Of a stretch of 33,083 nucleotides of DNA, positions 12,900-21,198 are shown one piece after another. Numbering within the stretch: the stretch's first letter is position 1; the number at the start of each line of letters is the position of its first letter. This DNA comes from a virus. Where the stretch lies: the IMG/VR virus record IMGVR_UViG_3300009149_000152, positions 1 through 33,083 of that record. One strand, 5' to 3'. Under the pieces are notes generated by a model that was not told the DNA's origin, made no database searches, and worked only from the letters and a program-made list of their open reading frames with translations. A program made the translations under genes and the position numbers.

Positions 12900-13880
12900 A
12901 TGTACATACAAAAGTTAGCCGATGCTGCCGCTAGTCTAATTACAGTTACTAGCACTGCAACAAGTCTTTACGACCTAATAGACACCGCTGGTGGTTCAAA
13001 CAGCGAACTCGGCACAAAGAATTTGAACGCAGTAGATATCTCTGTAGAAGATGGAGATGTAAGAATGTTAATGGATGGCAATACCCCTACAACTACGGAG
13101 GGTATGTTGTTGTCTTCAGGGAATACCTACTATCTTAGAGGTGTACCTTTGAGCAAAATGTTACTTGTACGTGTTTCAGGTGATGTAGCTTGTTCAGTAC
13201 AAGTTGGTAAATCAGAGCTAGGCGAAAATACAAGCTCATCTGCTCACGCAGTTACTTTAGAAGTGGGAACTGTCGAAATTGGTGATGTTGGTATCACAGA
13301 GCTTGGTAATCAAGATTTACCAATCGATGACGCTGCTATGATAGCTTCTCCAGTGTTCTCCCCATCTGGTGGTGAATATAGAGCTGCTGATACAACTTAC
13401 GCAGACGGAGACGCTACAATCGCTCAAACAGATGTTAATGGTGTCTTGAAAACCAGAGACAAAGCATACGATTCTTCAACTCAAGCTAATAAGAGTGGAG
13501 AGGTAAATCCTTTGAACAGGCAGTATGTACCAGCAACACTTGCAGACGTAACTAATGAAACTGATGCAACTAATTATTACTACATAGACATGGCAGGATA
13601 CAGAAACTTTAGTATTCAAGGTGAAACAGGTGGGACAGCTCCAACAAGTACGCTGACTGTAACAGTAGAAGCGACAGATCAAGATGACGGAACAGCTCAA
13701 GCGAGTTGTGCTTATCAAGATGTAACAAACGCATTATTCGGAGTAGCAAGTTGGGTTGATACTGACTTCTTTGGTATTACAGATACACCAGTAGCGTTCA
13801 AGTATGTTCGAGTAAAAACAGTTACAGCAGGTGGAGGTAATGACCAAGACTATACTTTATACTCTAAGAAAATGTACTAA
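12900..13880 (+). CDS. Putative virion surface protein, 326 aa
   Basis: A 326-residue beta-rich protein, Thr/Ser/Ala-rich, with no signal peptide or membrane span. The N-terminal third (VTSTATSLYDLIDTAGGSNS, then NTYYLRGVPLSKMLLVRVSG) and the C-terminal third (VTNETDATNYYYIDMAGYRN to KYVRVKTVTAGGGND) look like two separate beta domains; the latter has jelly-roll-like spacing. It sits between capsid and adhesin genes, so a head decoration or tail-associated role is likely. No family is recognised. Confidence 0.7.
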   Translation: MYIQKLADAAASLITVTSTATSLYDLIDTAGGSNSELGTKNLNAVDISVEDGDVRMLMDGNTPTTTEGMLLSSGNTYYLRGVPLSKMLLVRVSGDVACSVQVGKSELGENTSSSAHAVTLEVGTVEIGDVGITELGNQDLPIDDAAMIASPVFSPSGGEYRAADTTYADGDATIAQTDVNGVLKTRDKAYDSSTQANKSGEVNPLNRQYVPATLADVTNETDATNYYYIDMAGYRNFSIQGETGGTAPTSTLTVTVEATDQDDGTAQASCAYQDVTNALFGVASWVDTDFFGITDTPVAFKYVRVKTVTAGGGNDQDYTLYSKKMY

Positions 13881-13902
13881 TTCATAACTAACTAAAAAGT
13901 AT

Positions 13903-15735
13903 ATGACAGTAAACAGAAGTTCATCAATAATTTCACAGTACAATAGTCCTGTTGTGAAAATACCAGGCACAGTCACTCCAACAGAAAGGGTAACGGATGG
14001 AGATTTTGCTAACTGGGGTACAGGTCTCTACCCTGATGGATGGGGTATGTGGGACGCTGTGAATGATTCCACTCCCAATCCTACTGGTTGGTCTAGAAGC
14101 ACAGACGTACAAGCTGGTACTTATTCTTTAGAATTAACTGCTAATCTTGATACAGGCGGAGGATATGCATCTGCTGTATTGACTGGAGTCTATGATACGG
14201 CAGTTGCAGAAAAAACAATCCAGGCTAGATTTTATGCAAAATACACTACTGGAACACCTGCCATTGGAGTAATACCAAAATACTGGGACGGAGTAAATGA
14301 TTATGTATGGGACATTACATCTGGAGATTGGATGATTGATGGGACAGAGGATAACAGTTTAGAACAAGTAGCCATTACTGGTTCTTATACTCAAGTAATT
14401 AGCACACAAAGAACATTACCTGCTGGAGCTACAGAGTTCTGGTTTGACATAGTTGTTGTCGGTAATCAAAATGACGTGGCATTACTTGATAATGTAGAAT
14501 GGTTATTAGATGGGGCTGACGTTGCTACCAATGGAACAATGGAAGCTTGGACAGAATATGCTAATCCAATAACTCCTTTGACTAGTTGGGGATTTGAGCC
14601 AGGAAGTAACTGGGCATTTGACCCTCTTGATGTAGGAGATAATAATCACATTACTAGAGGAACAGACACACAAGCAGGAACTTATGCTGTTGAAATGTTG
14701 GTACTTGGGTCTGGTAATGGAGAAAGAGGTTTTGTATACCAAACAATCACTCGTCCAGCAGGTACAAGTATAGACTTATCAGTTTACACAAAGACTTCTG
14801 ACGCACAGACTCCTTACCTAATTTGTTTAGACGGAGTTGATGTGGCGATGACTCAACAGTACGATTTCGTAGCTGATACTTGGGACACTCAAGGAACTTC
14901 TCCAACAGACTTACCAGGGACTCCAAATGCTAAAACCTTAAGTGGAACAACATCTTATGTAGAGAACACTCACACAGTTGTAGTGCCAGCAAGCGGAACT
15001 CTTGTTGTAGTTCTTATGACAGATGATGGAGATGATGGAGCAGGGTACACTTACAAGTTTGATACCGCTTCGGGGATTGAAGACTTGGCTGTTCCTAGTG
15101 ACCCAGTAGAATTATTTAACAAGGTGGCTGGAGGTGTGGATAAAGATAACTTGGACAGTGGGGACTTAGTAGATGCGATGATTGATTCCGATGGAGACAC
15201 TATTTTTGGATGGACTTCAGATGATGATGGAGGACTTACAGCTGTAACAGACTTAAACAAGATTGACTTCTCTGCTCACGACATGAGATTTGGCAGCCCT
15301 TCAGTTGGGGGGAATCCTGTTACTAAAACATATTGGGATGCTAATAAATTCACAACTGATGACGTAAAAGAAACAGCAGTATATTTATTCGGAACAGTAG
15401 CGGTAGACCTTAAAGTACAGACTACATATGCTCTCGGTACGGTTCCTGCTGGGTACACTTTCCGTCCTGTTTATTTCCAAAACAAAACAACAGCACTGGA
15501 CGCCCCCGATAATTTCTCTAGTGTTGGTATCGGGTACTCTGCACCAAACTATGATGAAGTCACTTCTCCCGCTCAACAACCAAGCGGTACGGTTGGAGTT
15601 GTGCAAACAGTAGCCCTCACTTCAACGCACGACATACCTGCTGAATCAGCACTTGTGGTGAGCGTGAACACAGCGGATGGAGGTACAGCACTGAATGCAG
15701 ATTACTCTTTATACGGAATCCTAATAGCAGTTTAA
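13903..15735 (+). CDS. Putative adhesin with two carbohydrate-binding-like modules, 610 aa
   Basis: A 610-residue protein with two related beta-sandwich modules. The first begins near residue 31 (DGDFANWGTGLYPDGWGMWD, then STDVQAGTYSLEL), the second near 210 (NGTMEAWTEYANP, then GTDTQAGTYAVEML). The 'W...STD.QAGTYS.E' signature is typical of carbohydrate-binding-module-like folds in phage and bacterial surface proteins. The last ~200 residues form another beta domain (NPVTKTYWDANKFTTDDVKE onward). It is probably a virion protein that binds host glycans. No catalytic residues for a depolymerase were recognised. Confidence 0.72.
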   Translation: MTVNRSSSIISQYNSPVVKIPGTVTPTERVTDGDFANWGTGLYPDGWGMWDAVNDSTPNPTGWSRSTDVQAGTYSLELTANLDTGGGYASAVLTGVYDTAVAEKTIQARFYAKYTTGTPAIGVIPKYWDGVNDYVWDITSGDWMIDGTEDNSLEQVAITGSYTQVISTQRTLPAGATEFWFDIVVVGNQNDVALLDNVEWLLDGADVATNGTMEAWTEYANPITPLTSWGFEPGSNWAFDPLDVGDNNHITRGTDTQAGTYAVEMLVLGSGNGERGFVYQTITRPAGTSIDLSVYTKTSDAQTPYLICLDGVDVAMTQQYDFVADTWDTQGTSPTDLPGTPNAKTLSGTTSYVENTHTVVVPASGTLVVVLMTDDGDDGAGYTYKFDTASGIEDLAVPSDPVELFNKVAGGVDKDNLDSGDLVDAMIDSDGDTIFGWTSDDDGGLTAVTDLNKIDFSAHDMRFGSPSVGGNPVTKTYWDANKFTTDDVKETAVYLFGTVAVDLKVQTTYALGTVPAGYTFRPVYFQNKTTALDAPDNFSSVGIGYSAPNYDEVTSPAQQPSGTVGVVQTVALTSTHDIPAESALVVSVNTADGGTALNADYSLYGILIAV

Positions 15736-15751
15736 TAATTAATAAATAAAT

Positions 15752-16051
15752 ATGGCAGACGTAATCAAAGAGGTCTTAGATTCAAAAGAATTGGCAGACC
15801 TAAAATACATTAAAGTAGAGGAAGCTAAAGTAAAAGAAACACTTAAAAAACCAAAGGTAGAAGAAGTTATTGCTCTCTTAAAAGAAGTAGAGAAAAACAA
15901 CGGACATCTAAACATCGCTAAGATGGCAGGTGTTTCAGTAGAAAAGGTAAAAGAGATTCATAAGAAGATGGAAGTTCGTATCGCTGAATTTACACCAGAG
16001 CCTACTCCACAAGAGGATCACGGTGGTAAGATAGTAAATCCAGCTTTATAA
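15752..16051 (+). CDS. Small helical protein, 99 aa
   Basis: A 99-residue charged protein (KEVLDSKELADLKYIKVEEA, then KPKVEEVIALLKEVEKNNGH). It has a helix-turn-helix-like stretch (NIAKMAGVSVEKVKEIHKKM, about residues 55-74) and a flexible Pro-rich tail. The HTH pattern could bind DNA, but between adhesin genes a structural or chaperone role is equally possible. Confidence 0.7.
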   Translation: MADVIKEVLDSKELADLKYIKVEEAKVKETLKKPKVEEVIALLKEVEKNNGHLNIAKMAGVSVEKVKEIHKKMEVRIAEFTPEPTPQEDHGGKIVNPAL

Positions 16052-16061
16052 TTGATAGTTA

Positions 16062-16098
16062 ATCTACCTCTCTAGTAGGGGTAGACCCTACTATTAAA
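16062..16098 (+). other. Overlapping alternative hairpins before the LamG gene
   Basis: TAGTAGGG-GTAGA-CCCTACTA (16073-16093) is an 8-bp perfect hairpin. TCTACC (from 16063) can instead pair with GGTAGA at 16080-16085, which uses part of the same bases. The two folds exclude each other. No U-run follows, and the start codon of the LamG gene is 14 bases downstream. Confidence 0.5.
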
Positions 16099-16107
16099 CT
16101 ATAAAAT

Positions 16108-17805
16108 ATGACACTAAAATACGCACAAAGACCCAGTGAAGACATTTGTTTCAGAGATAATTTCATCTCGAACGACTATGTTACTGATAATGGAGGGACT
16201 ATTTATAATGCTCCTACTATTAGTAATGAAATAACTACAAATGGTTCAACACAGTATGTTGATTACGGAGATGTTTGCAACCTAGGCTCTGACGACTTCT
16301 CTTTCAGTTTCAAGATTAGTTTCGCTTCAGCAGGTACACAGGAGTATATTTTCTCTAAATGGGAAGATGGAAATAATAGATGGTATGTAAGGAGAGATGA
16401 CACTGGACGTGTATTTATGTTTTGCGTAATAGGGGGAGTAACTAAAATATCAGCTATTTCTGCAGCTAGTGCAGTCTCTGCGGCAAATACTGAGTATGAT
16501 ATAGCTATAGTAGGGAACTGGGCTGACACTATACGATTTTACGTAAATGGAGTTGAGTCAGTAGGTAGTGCGGCTACTTTCACAAACGCTGATATAACAA
16601 ACACTGGACCTCTTAGAGTTGGGCGAACGGACTCTAATTATGGTGCATTCACGATGAAGAACCTCTCAATCAGCAACAGAGCTTTAGTATTAGACGAAAC
16701 TTTAGACATCTACCAAGCTGATACATTCAGAGAAATAGACGCAAGTAAAGCGGTAATAAGTTTACCTTTGAGAAGTAGTTTTATTGAACCTACAGGAGTG
16801 AACCTTGTTGTTGATGGTGATTGTGAAGCAACTGGTGTAGCTGCTTGGACTGTAGCAAATGATGCTACATTAACAAAGAGTACTGATAGCCCACAAGCTG
16901 GAACACAAGCACTTCGTGTAGCCTACAACGGAACAAGCACCCCAGGAGCATACCAAACAATAGTACCAGTAGGGAAAAGATATAGGATTACAGGATACGC
17001 AAGAGGCGATGGTTCTTTTGCCCCTGAAATAACTACTGGTGCAGGTGCTGCGATTGTGACAGGTCTTACTTCGTCAACCTCTTGGCAGTATTATGATGTT
17101 ATATTTATAGCAATAAATTCAACAATAATCTTCCGAAGTTCAGCTACGTCAGCTGGGTGGGCGGAGTTTGATACTATGACAGCTGAATTAGCACCAACTG
17201 TTACAGAGAATATAGGAACAGAAGCTAATGCAATAATGGGTGATGGCTCAACGACCAATACAATGCCAACGCTAAAAAGCCCTCACGGGATTATTAACGA
17301 CGCTCTTATAGTTGGCACATATATGTCAATTCCAGATAATGCAAATTTAAGAACTGCTAGTGTGTCAGTGTTCGCTTTGGTTAAGCCTCAAAGAGACAGT
17401 GCTGCAAGAAATACAATAGTCTCAAGTGGTAATCCAGGTGCTTATGCTATTAATAATTTTGCATTTGAATACATAAATGGAACAGGGCTTAGGTTGTTTG
17501 GCAGAACTGATGGAGCATCAGTAACGGTAGCAGATGTACTTAAATACAACCAATGGAATTCTGTAGCTTTTACTTGTGATGGCACAACAACAAAGCTCTA
17601 TGCTAATGATAAATTGGTAGCGTCTGGGGCAATAGTCACAGGAACGGATAATACTACTGGAACATATATTGGATGTGTTAATAGAGGAACAATAGATTAT
17701 TGCCTAGAAGGAGAAATGGACGCAATTCAGCAGTTTCCTTTCGTTCTTACACCAACACAAATAAAAGAGCTTTCGAATAACGCATTTGCTAACTTAAACG
17801 TATGA
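16108..17805 (+). CDS. LamG-type (concanavalin-like) adhesin, 565 aa
   Basis: A 565-residue protein with three beta-sandwich domains. Residues about 35-200 form a LamG/concanavalin-like lectin fold (YVDYGDVCNLGSDDFSFSFK, then TEYDIAIVGNWADTIRFYVN and GPLRVGRTDS). About 230-355 form a carbohydrate-binding-like module (NLVVDGDCEATGVAAWTVAN, then SPQAGTQALRVAYNG). About 375-555 form a second LamG fold (SIPDNANLRTASVSVFALVK, then WNSVAFTCDGTTTKLYAND). Such proteins are usually exposed on virions and bind polysaccharide. Its stop overlaps the next gene by ATGA, so the two LamG proteins are co-translated. Confidence 0.82.
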   Translation: MTLKYAQRPSEDICFRDNFISNDYVTDNGGTIYNAPTISNEITTNGSTQYVDYGDVCNLGSDDFSFSFKISFASAGTQEYIFSKWEDGNNRWYVRRDDTGRVFMFCVIGGVTKISAISAASAVSAANTEYDIAIVGNWADTIRFYVNGVESVGSAATFTNADITNTGPLRVGRTDSNYGAFTMKNLSISNRALVLDETLDIYQADTFREIDASKAVISLPLRSSFIEPTGVNLVVDGDCEATGVAAWTVANDATLTKSTDSPQAGTQALRVAYNGTSTPGAYQTIVPVGKRYRITGYARGDGSFAPEITTGAGAAIVTGLTSSTSWQYYDVIFIAINSTIIFRSSATSAGWAEFDTMTAELAPTVTENIGTEANAIMGDGSTTNTMPTLKSPHGIINDALIVGTYMSIPDNANLRTASVSVFALVKPQRDSAARNTIVSSGNPGAYAINNFAFEYINGTGLRLFGRTDGASVTVADVLKYNQWNSVAFTCDGTTTKLYANDKLVASGAIVTGTDNTTGTYIGCVNRGTIDYCLEGEMDAIQQFPFVLTPTQIKELSNNAFANLNV

Positions 17806-18854
17806 ATATAATTGATAAATACCCACCTAGAGTAGAGTTTGACTTTACTAAAGGTTCACTACAAGACCAGTCAGCTAATGGCTACGCTTCTACTCTTACA
17901 GCAGGCTCTGCTTATTGGGGCAAAGGACGGAAAGGCAGAAGCTTTGTATTTGATGGTGCAGCTACTGCCCTAAATCTTGGTAATGTTTCAGACTTTGACA
18001 ATGATGAGGTACAGAGTTTTGCTGCAGTTTTTAAGACAACATCAGCCGCTATTCAGATGATTGCGATTAAGTCAGATGGAGCTACTGTGTTCCCTGGTTG
18101 GGCTTTATATCTTAGTGGAGGGCAGATATTCTTTAGAATATACCAAACATCCACAGGCACAGGATTTAGATTATCTACTGACGACACGTTTAATGATGGA
18201 GAATACCACTCTGTTGTAGTTACTTATGGTGGTTTAGACGGGGCAGATAAAGGTGGTGACAACGCAAAGATTTATGTTGATAATCAGCTTGTTGATACTA
18301 CTCTTGCACACGACGTAGCATTTACAGCAAGTACTTTAAACACAAATGATTACAGAATTGGAATGGCTAGTTATGGTTCGCTTTGGTTTGATGGTCCAAT
18401 GAGTTATGTTGCACAATTCGGAGTAGAACTTTCAGCACAAGAAGCTACACAACTACTTACAGAGATGAACACAGCGATTCCTTACAACCTTACAGATATT
18501 AAGAGTTATCCTGCAAGTACAGGTATGAAAGATGGTGTAGTACAGGCTTACATAGCAGATGGTAAGGGGTGGAATGAGAGTGTGGCTAATGTAACTTCTG
18601 GACTCCTAGAAAATACTGGCTTCACTGTAAATACTGGTACTTGGAAAGTATCTGACCGAGATGGATTTAATAAGGTTTTAGAATGCGTTGCTGATGGACA
18701 AATTGAACAACCTTTAGGCGGAGTGAGTGGATGGACTACTAACACTTTTGAACTTGTGAGTGGTACACCTACTTTAATTAAAAACGCAACTAATATCCAA
18801 ATAGATGCTGTAGCAGGTGACAAGGTTGGTGTTATTAGTTTAAGCAATTCTTAA
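17802..18854 (+). CDS. LamG-type adhesin, 350 aa
   Basis: A 350-residue protein coupled by ATGA to the preceding adhesin. Residues 1-215 form one LamG/concanavalin-like domain: VEFDFTKGSLQDQSANGYAS, then VFDGAATALNLGNVSDFDND, EYHSVVVTYGGLDG and AKIYVDNQLVDTTLAHD. About 235-345 is a second small beta domain ending in VISLSNS. The pattern 'F.F..G...D.S.NG......G....G..G..' is the standard N-terminal motif of phage and bacterial LamG-like proteins. Probably a virion or tail-associated glycan binder; paralogous in fold to its neighbour. Confidence 0.82.
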   Translation: MNIIDKYPPRVEFDFTKGSLQDQSANGYASTLTAGSAYWGKGRKGRSFVFDGAATALNLGNVSDFDNDEVQSFAAVFKTTSAAIQMIAIKSDGATVFPGWALYLSGGQIFFRIYQTSTGTGFRLSTDDTFNDGEYHSVVVTYGGLDGADKGGDNAKIYVDNQLVDTTLAHDVAFTASTLNTNDYRIGMASYGSLWFDGPMSYVAQFGVELSAQEATQLLTEMNTAIPYNLTDIKSYPASTGMKDGVVQAYIADGKGWNESVANVTSGLLENTGFTVNTGTWKVSDRDGFNKVLECVADGQIEQPLGGVSGWTTNTFELVSGTPTLIKNATNIQIDAVAGDKVGVISLSNS

Positions 18855-18872
18855 TCCCTTACATAGAATAAT

Positions 18873-19292
18873 ATGCCTGATGGTAAACCAACAACTTACC
18901 CAATGTCACTCGCTACTAAAATAGCCATTGATAGCATAAAAGATAACATCAGTGACATGAAGAAAAGCATGACACCTACAAATGGAGAACTAGGTATAAT
19001 GATTACTAACCTATGCACTACGGTAGAGACTGGCTTTAAAGGTGTCCACGATAGACAGGATAAAACTAATGGCAATGTTGAGAGGAATAAGGAGGCAGTA
19101 GCAGAGTATAAACTTGATAAGATTTTCATTGATGAACTAAGATGCGATAAATTAGAAAAGAAGAAAGAGATTAGAACACTGAAAAATAAACTATCAGATT
19201 ATACCATTAGGGCTTTAGTCTTCGGATTAGTAGCTCTGATAGCTGGATTTGTAGGGGGTAACGCAAGCGGTTTATTAACTTTTATTAGATAG
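18873..19292 (+). CDS. Membrane-anchored coiled-coil protein, lysis-associated (putative)
   Basis: A 139-residue protein with a long charged helical region (about residues 20-108, including IAIDSIKDNISDMKKSM and ELRCDKLEKKKEIRTLKNK) and one C-terminal membrane segment (about 112-134, RALVFGLVALIAGFVGGNAS). The architecture resembles haemolysin XhlA-like or accessory holin proteins. It stands immediately before the peptidase (two bases apart) and the holin-like gene, which supports a lysis module. No signal peptide. Confidence 0.65.
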   Translation: MPDGKPTTYPMSLATKIAIDSIKDNISDMKKSMTPTNGELGIMITNLCTTVETGFKGVHDRQDKTNGNVERNKEAVAEYKLDKIFIDELRCDKLEKKKEIRTLKNKLSDYTIRALVFGLVALIAGFVGGNASGLLTFIR

Positions 19293-19293
19293 T

Positions 19294-20196
19294 ATGATTT
19301 TAAAAAACCAGGGATTTATCTGGAACAAACTAGCACCTGAGGATTGGTTGTTGGGGGATCTACCCGAAGAACACCCAGTATTGTGCAAGGATGGTAACTG
19401 GACCAAATGGCTGGTAGAGAAAGAGTATCAGTCATCTAAGTATCTCCGTACATCAGCATGCGTTTCTTATAGCAAGCTAAACCAGATAGAGATGTTGTTC
19501 AAAAGGCTGTACGGAATAGAGATAAACTTTTCAGATAGGTTCACAGCTAAACAAAGTGGCACAAAACAGGGGTATGGAAACACTGGTAAGAAGGTAGCTG
19601 ATAGTGTTAGAAAAGATGGCTTAATATTAGAAGAATACTACGGATGGGATAAAGACAAAGTAAGAACAGGAGATGAGTATTACAAGACAATACCTGAGTC
19701 GTTACAGGTAAGGGCTAAGGGCATACTAAACAATTTCAATTTCAACTACTGGTATGTATGGGAACGTAAGGAAGAAGATCAGCGTGTATCATTGATGAGG
19801 GCTCTAAGATATTGTCCAGTACAGGTCTTTATAAAAGCTTATGGTCCATTGAGGAAGGGTGTATATCAGAGAATAAGTGGTGGTTCAAATCATGCAGTAT
19901 TGCTTTTCAACTATAAGGAAGGGGAGTGGTGGGAGATATACGATCACTATGACGCAGTTGTTAAGAGGCTCGCATGGAACTATAGGATTACATCTGGTCA
20001 AATTGCTACAGTAGATGAGAGAGTATACGCAGTTAAGAGAGAAAAAGGAGTTAAGATAGACGGTAAGATTCAACCACCTGTAGAATATAGGCAAATATAC
20101 AAAGAATCACCGTTCACTCTTACAGGACCTTACATAAGTAACTACTTAATTAATAAACGGGGTTATGTTAAAACAATACCTCGATATGATTACTAA
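19294..20196 (+). CDS. Papain-like cysteine peptidase (putative endolysin or virion peptidase)
   Basis: A 300-residue protein with the catalytic pattern of C1/C39-like peptidases: Cys56 in RTSACVSYS, His200 in GGSNHAVLLFNY, and Asp217 in WWEIYDHYD as the probable third residue. The order Cys, then His after about 145 residues, then Asp/Asn 17 later fits papain-fold enzymes. Such proteins are common in phages near lysis genes and may cut peptidoglycan cross-bridges or host surface proteins. No signal peptide, so release would need the holin. No separate wall-binding domain was recognised; about 80 C-terminal residues (after 220) are of unknown role. Confidence 0.75.
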   Translation: MILKNQGFIWNKLAPEDWLLGDLPEEHPVLCKDGNWTKWLVEKEYQSSKYLRTSACVSYSKLNQIEMLFKRLYGIEINFSDRFTAKQSGTKQGYGNTGKKVADSVRKDGLILEEYYGWDKDKVRTGDEYYKTIPESLQVRAKGILNNFNFNYWYVWERKEEDQRVSLMRALRYCPVQVFIKAYGPLRKGVYQRISGGSNHAVLLFNYKEGEWWEIYDHYDAVVKRLAWNYRITSGQIATVDERVYAVKREKGVKIDGKIQPPVEYRQIYKESPFTLTGPYISNYLINKRGYVKTIPRYDY

Positions 20197-20197
20197 T

Positions 20198-20380
20198 ATG
20201 GAATACTTTAAGAGGATGCTTAAATCACGTACTATATGGGCAGGTGTTATACAAATTGTAACAGCTGCAAGTCTGTATTTTACAGGAGAACAATCACTGC
20301 ATGAGTTAATTCTTGGTGGTTCAGGTATATTGATGATTATCATGCGTATAATTACTACACAACCTATTATAAAAAAATAA
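20198..20380 (+). CDS. Holin-like membrane protein, 60 aa
   Basis: A 60-residue protein with two hydrophobic segments (about residues 13-29, IWAGVIQIVTAASLYFT, and 37-54, LILGGSGILMIIMRIITT) and charged ends. The pattern 'SRTIWAGV..I......FTGE...........I....RIITTQP' resembles small phage holins found next to endolysins. A longer start at 20165 would overlap the peptidase by over 30 bases. The start at 20198 has the usual 'taatATGG' context and directly follows the peptidase stop, so it is preferred. Confidence 0.7.
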   Translation: MEYFKRMLKSRTIWAGVIQIVTAASLYFTGEQSLHELILGGSGILMIIMRIITTQPIIKK

Positions 20381-20549
20381 GCTGTATTGTACGGCTTTAT
20401 AGTCGCCTAATGGCGTGCATAAGGTGAAACCCCTTACTATAGCCTAAGGTAGCTATATATGAGTACGGCTTTACGGCCAGGACTAACGGATTATTCCGTG
20501 GGTCTGCCGAGCCCCTTTACGGGGGCTTACCAGACTTAATCAAAAAAAT
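20381..20549 (+). other. Structured intergenic region between lysis and tail genes
   Basis: 169 bases without a gene. They hold several hairpins: CGCC/GGCG, ACGGA-TTAT-TCCGT (20486-20499), and a compound stem GTCTG (20502-20506) with CAGAC (20531-20535) enclosing AGCCCC (20510-20515) with GGGGCT (20522-20527). TACGGCTTTA occurs twice as a direct repeat. No U-run is present. It may be an mRNA processing site, an attenuator or a small RNA; no promoter was convincing. Confidence 0.5.
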
Positions 20550-21197
20550 ATGACTGGCTCAGAACTTCTAACTTACTTCAATTTCCTCGTAGATGATTCT
20601 ATCGAGGATGATAGATTTGAGGACATAATTCAAATAGCATCTCGTCGTCTTTGGGTTCAAAGACCGTGGGAGTTTTTGAAGACAAACACAGACGCAACAT
20701 CAACTGCGGTAGGTACAACGACTTATAGCTTACCAGCTGACTTCCTATTGCCTTTGCCTATATGGGCTGGTGATACACAAGTTTATCCTATTGCACGAGA
20801 CCAACGAAGACTATTCAGAAACTCATTCAATCGTTACTATCTCGATTTGAAGAATAGCAACTTTATACTTACACAATCACCTACATCTGTAGAGACTATA
20901 TACTTTGACTACATTTATAATCCTAGTGATATAGAGGTAGATGATACAGACATAGAGACTACAGTGCCTGGGTTCTTGAGTGCGTTCCATCCATTGCTTG
21001 CATATGAGGCAGCTAAGACTTTCTTCTATCAAGATACTGGATCTAAGGCAGACAGTTGGTCAAGAGAGTATGAGGCTGAATACCAGAACTTATACGCACA
21101 GATGGTTGAATATGATAATGCTCTTAAAGCATCCGCACAGAACAGTGCAATCCCAGAAATATACTATCCAAATAATAATTCAGACGTTATAGAATAA
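20550..21197 (+). CDS. Head-tail adaptor (T7 gp11 / P22 gp4-like), putative
   Basis: A 215-residue protein with an N-terminal helical bundle (ELLTYFNFLVDDSIEDDRFE, DIIQIASRRLWVQRPWEFLK), then a beta segment TTYSLPADFLLPLPIW and a helical C-terminus. The 'A...W....PW.F' plus 'Y.LP.DFL' pattern is typical of adaptor proteins that sit below the portal in short-tailed phages. The following gene looks like a tail hub, as in that group. The family assignment is by pattern. Confidence 0.72.
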   Translation: MTGSELLTYFNFLVDDSIEDDRFEDIIQIASRRLWVQRPWEFLKTNTDATSTAVGTTTYSLPADFLLPLPIWAGDTQVYPIARDQRRLFRNSFNRYYLDLKNSNFILTQSPTSVETIYFDYIYNPSDIEVDDTDIETTVPGFLSAFHPLLAYEAAKTFFYQDTGSKADSWSREYEAEYQNLYAQMVEYDNALKASAQNSAIPEIYYPNNNSDVIE

Positions 21198-21198
21198 T

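Noticed and set aside
20165-20380. Longer (71-aa) form of the holin-like protein
   Set aside because: It would overlap the peptidase gene by 32 bases; the internal ATG at 20198 has the standard start context right after the peptidase stop.
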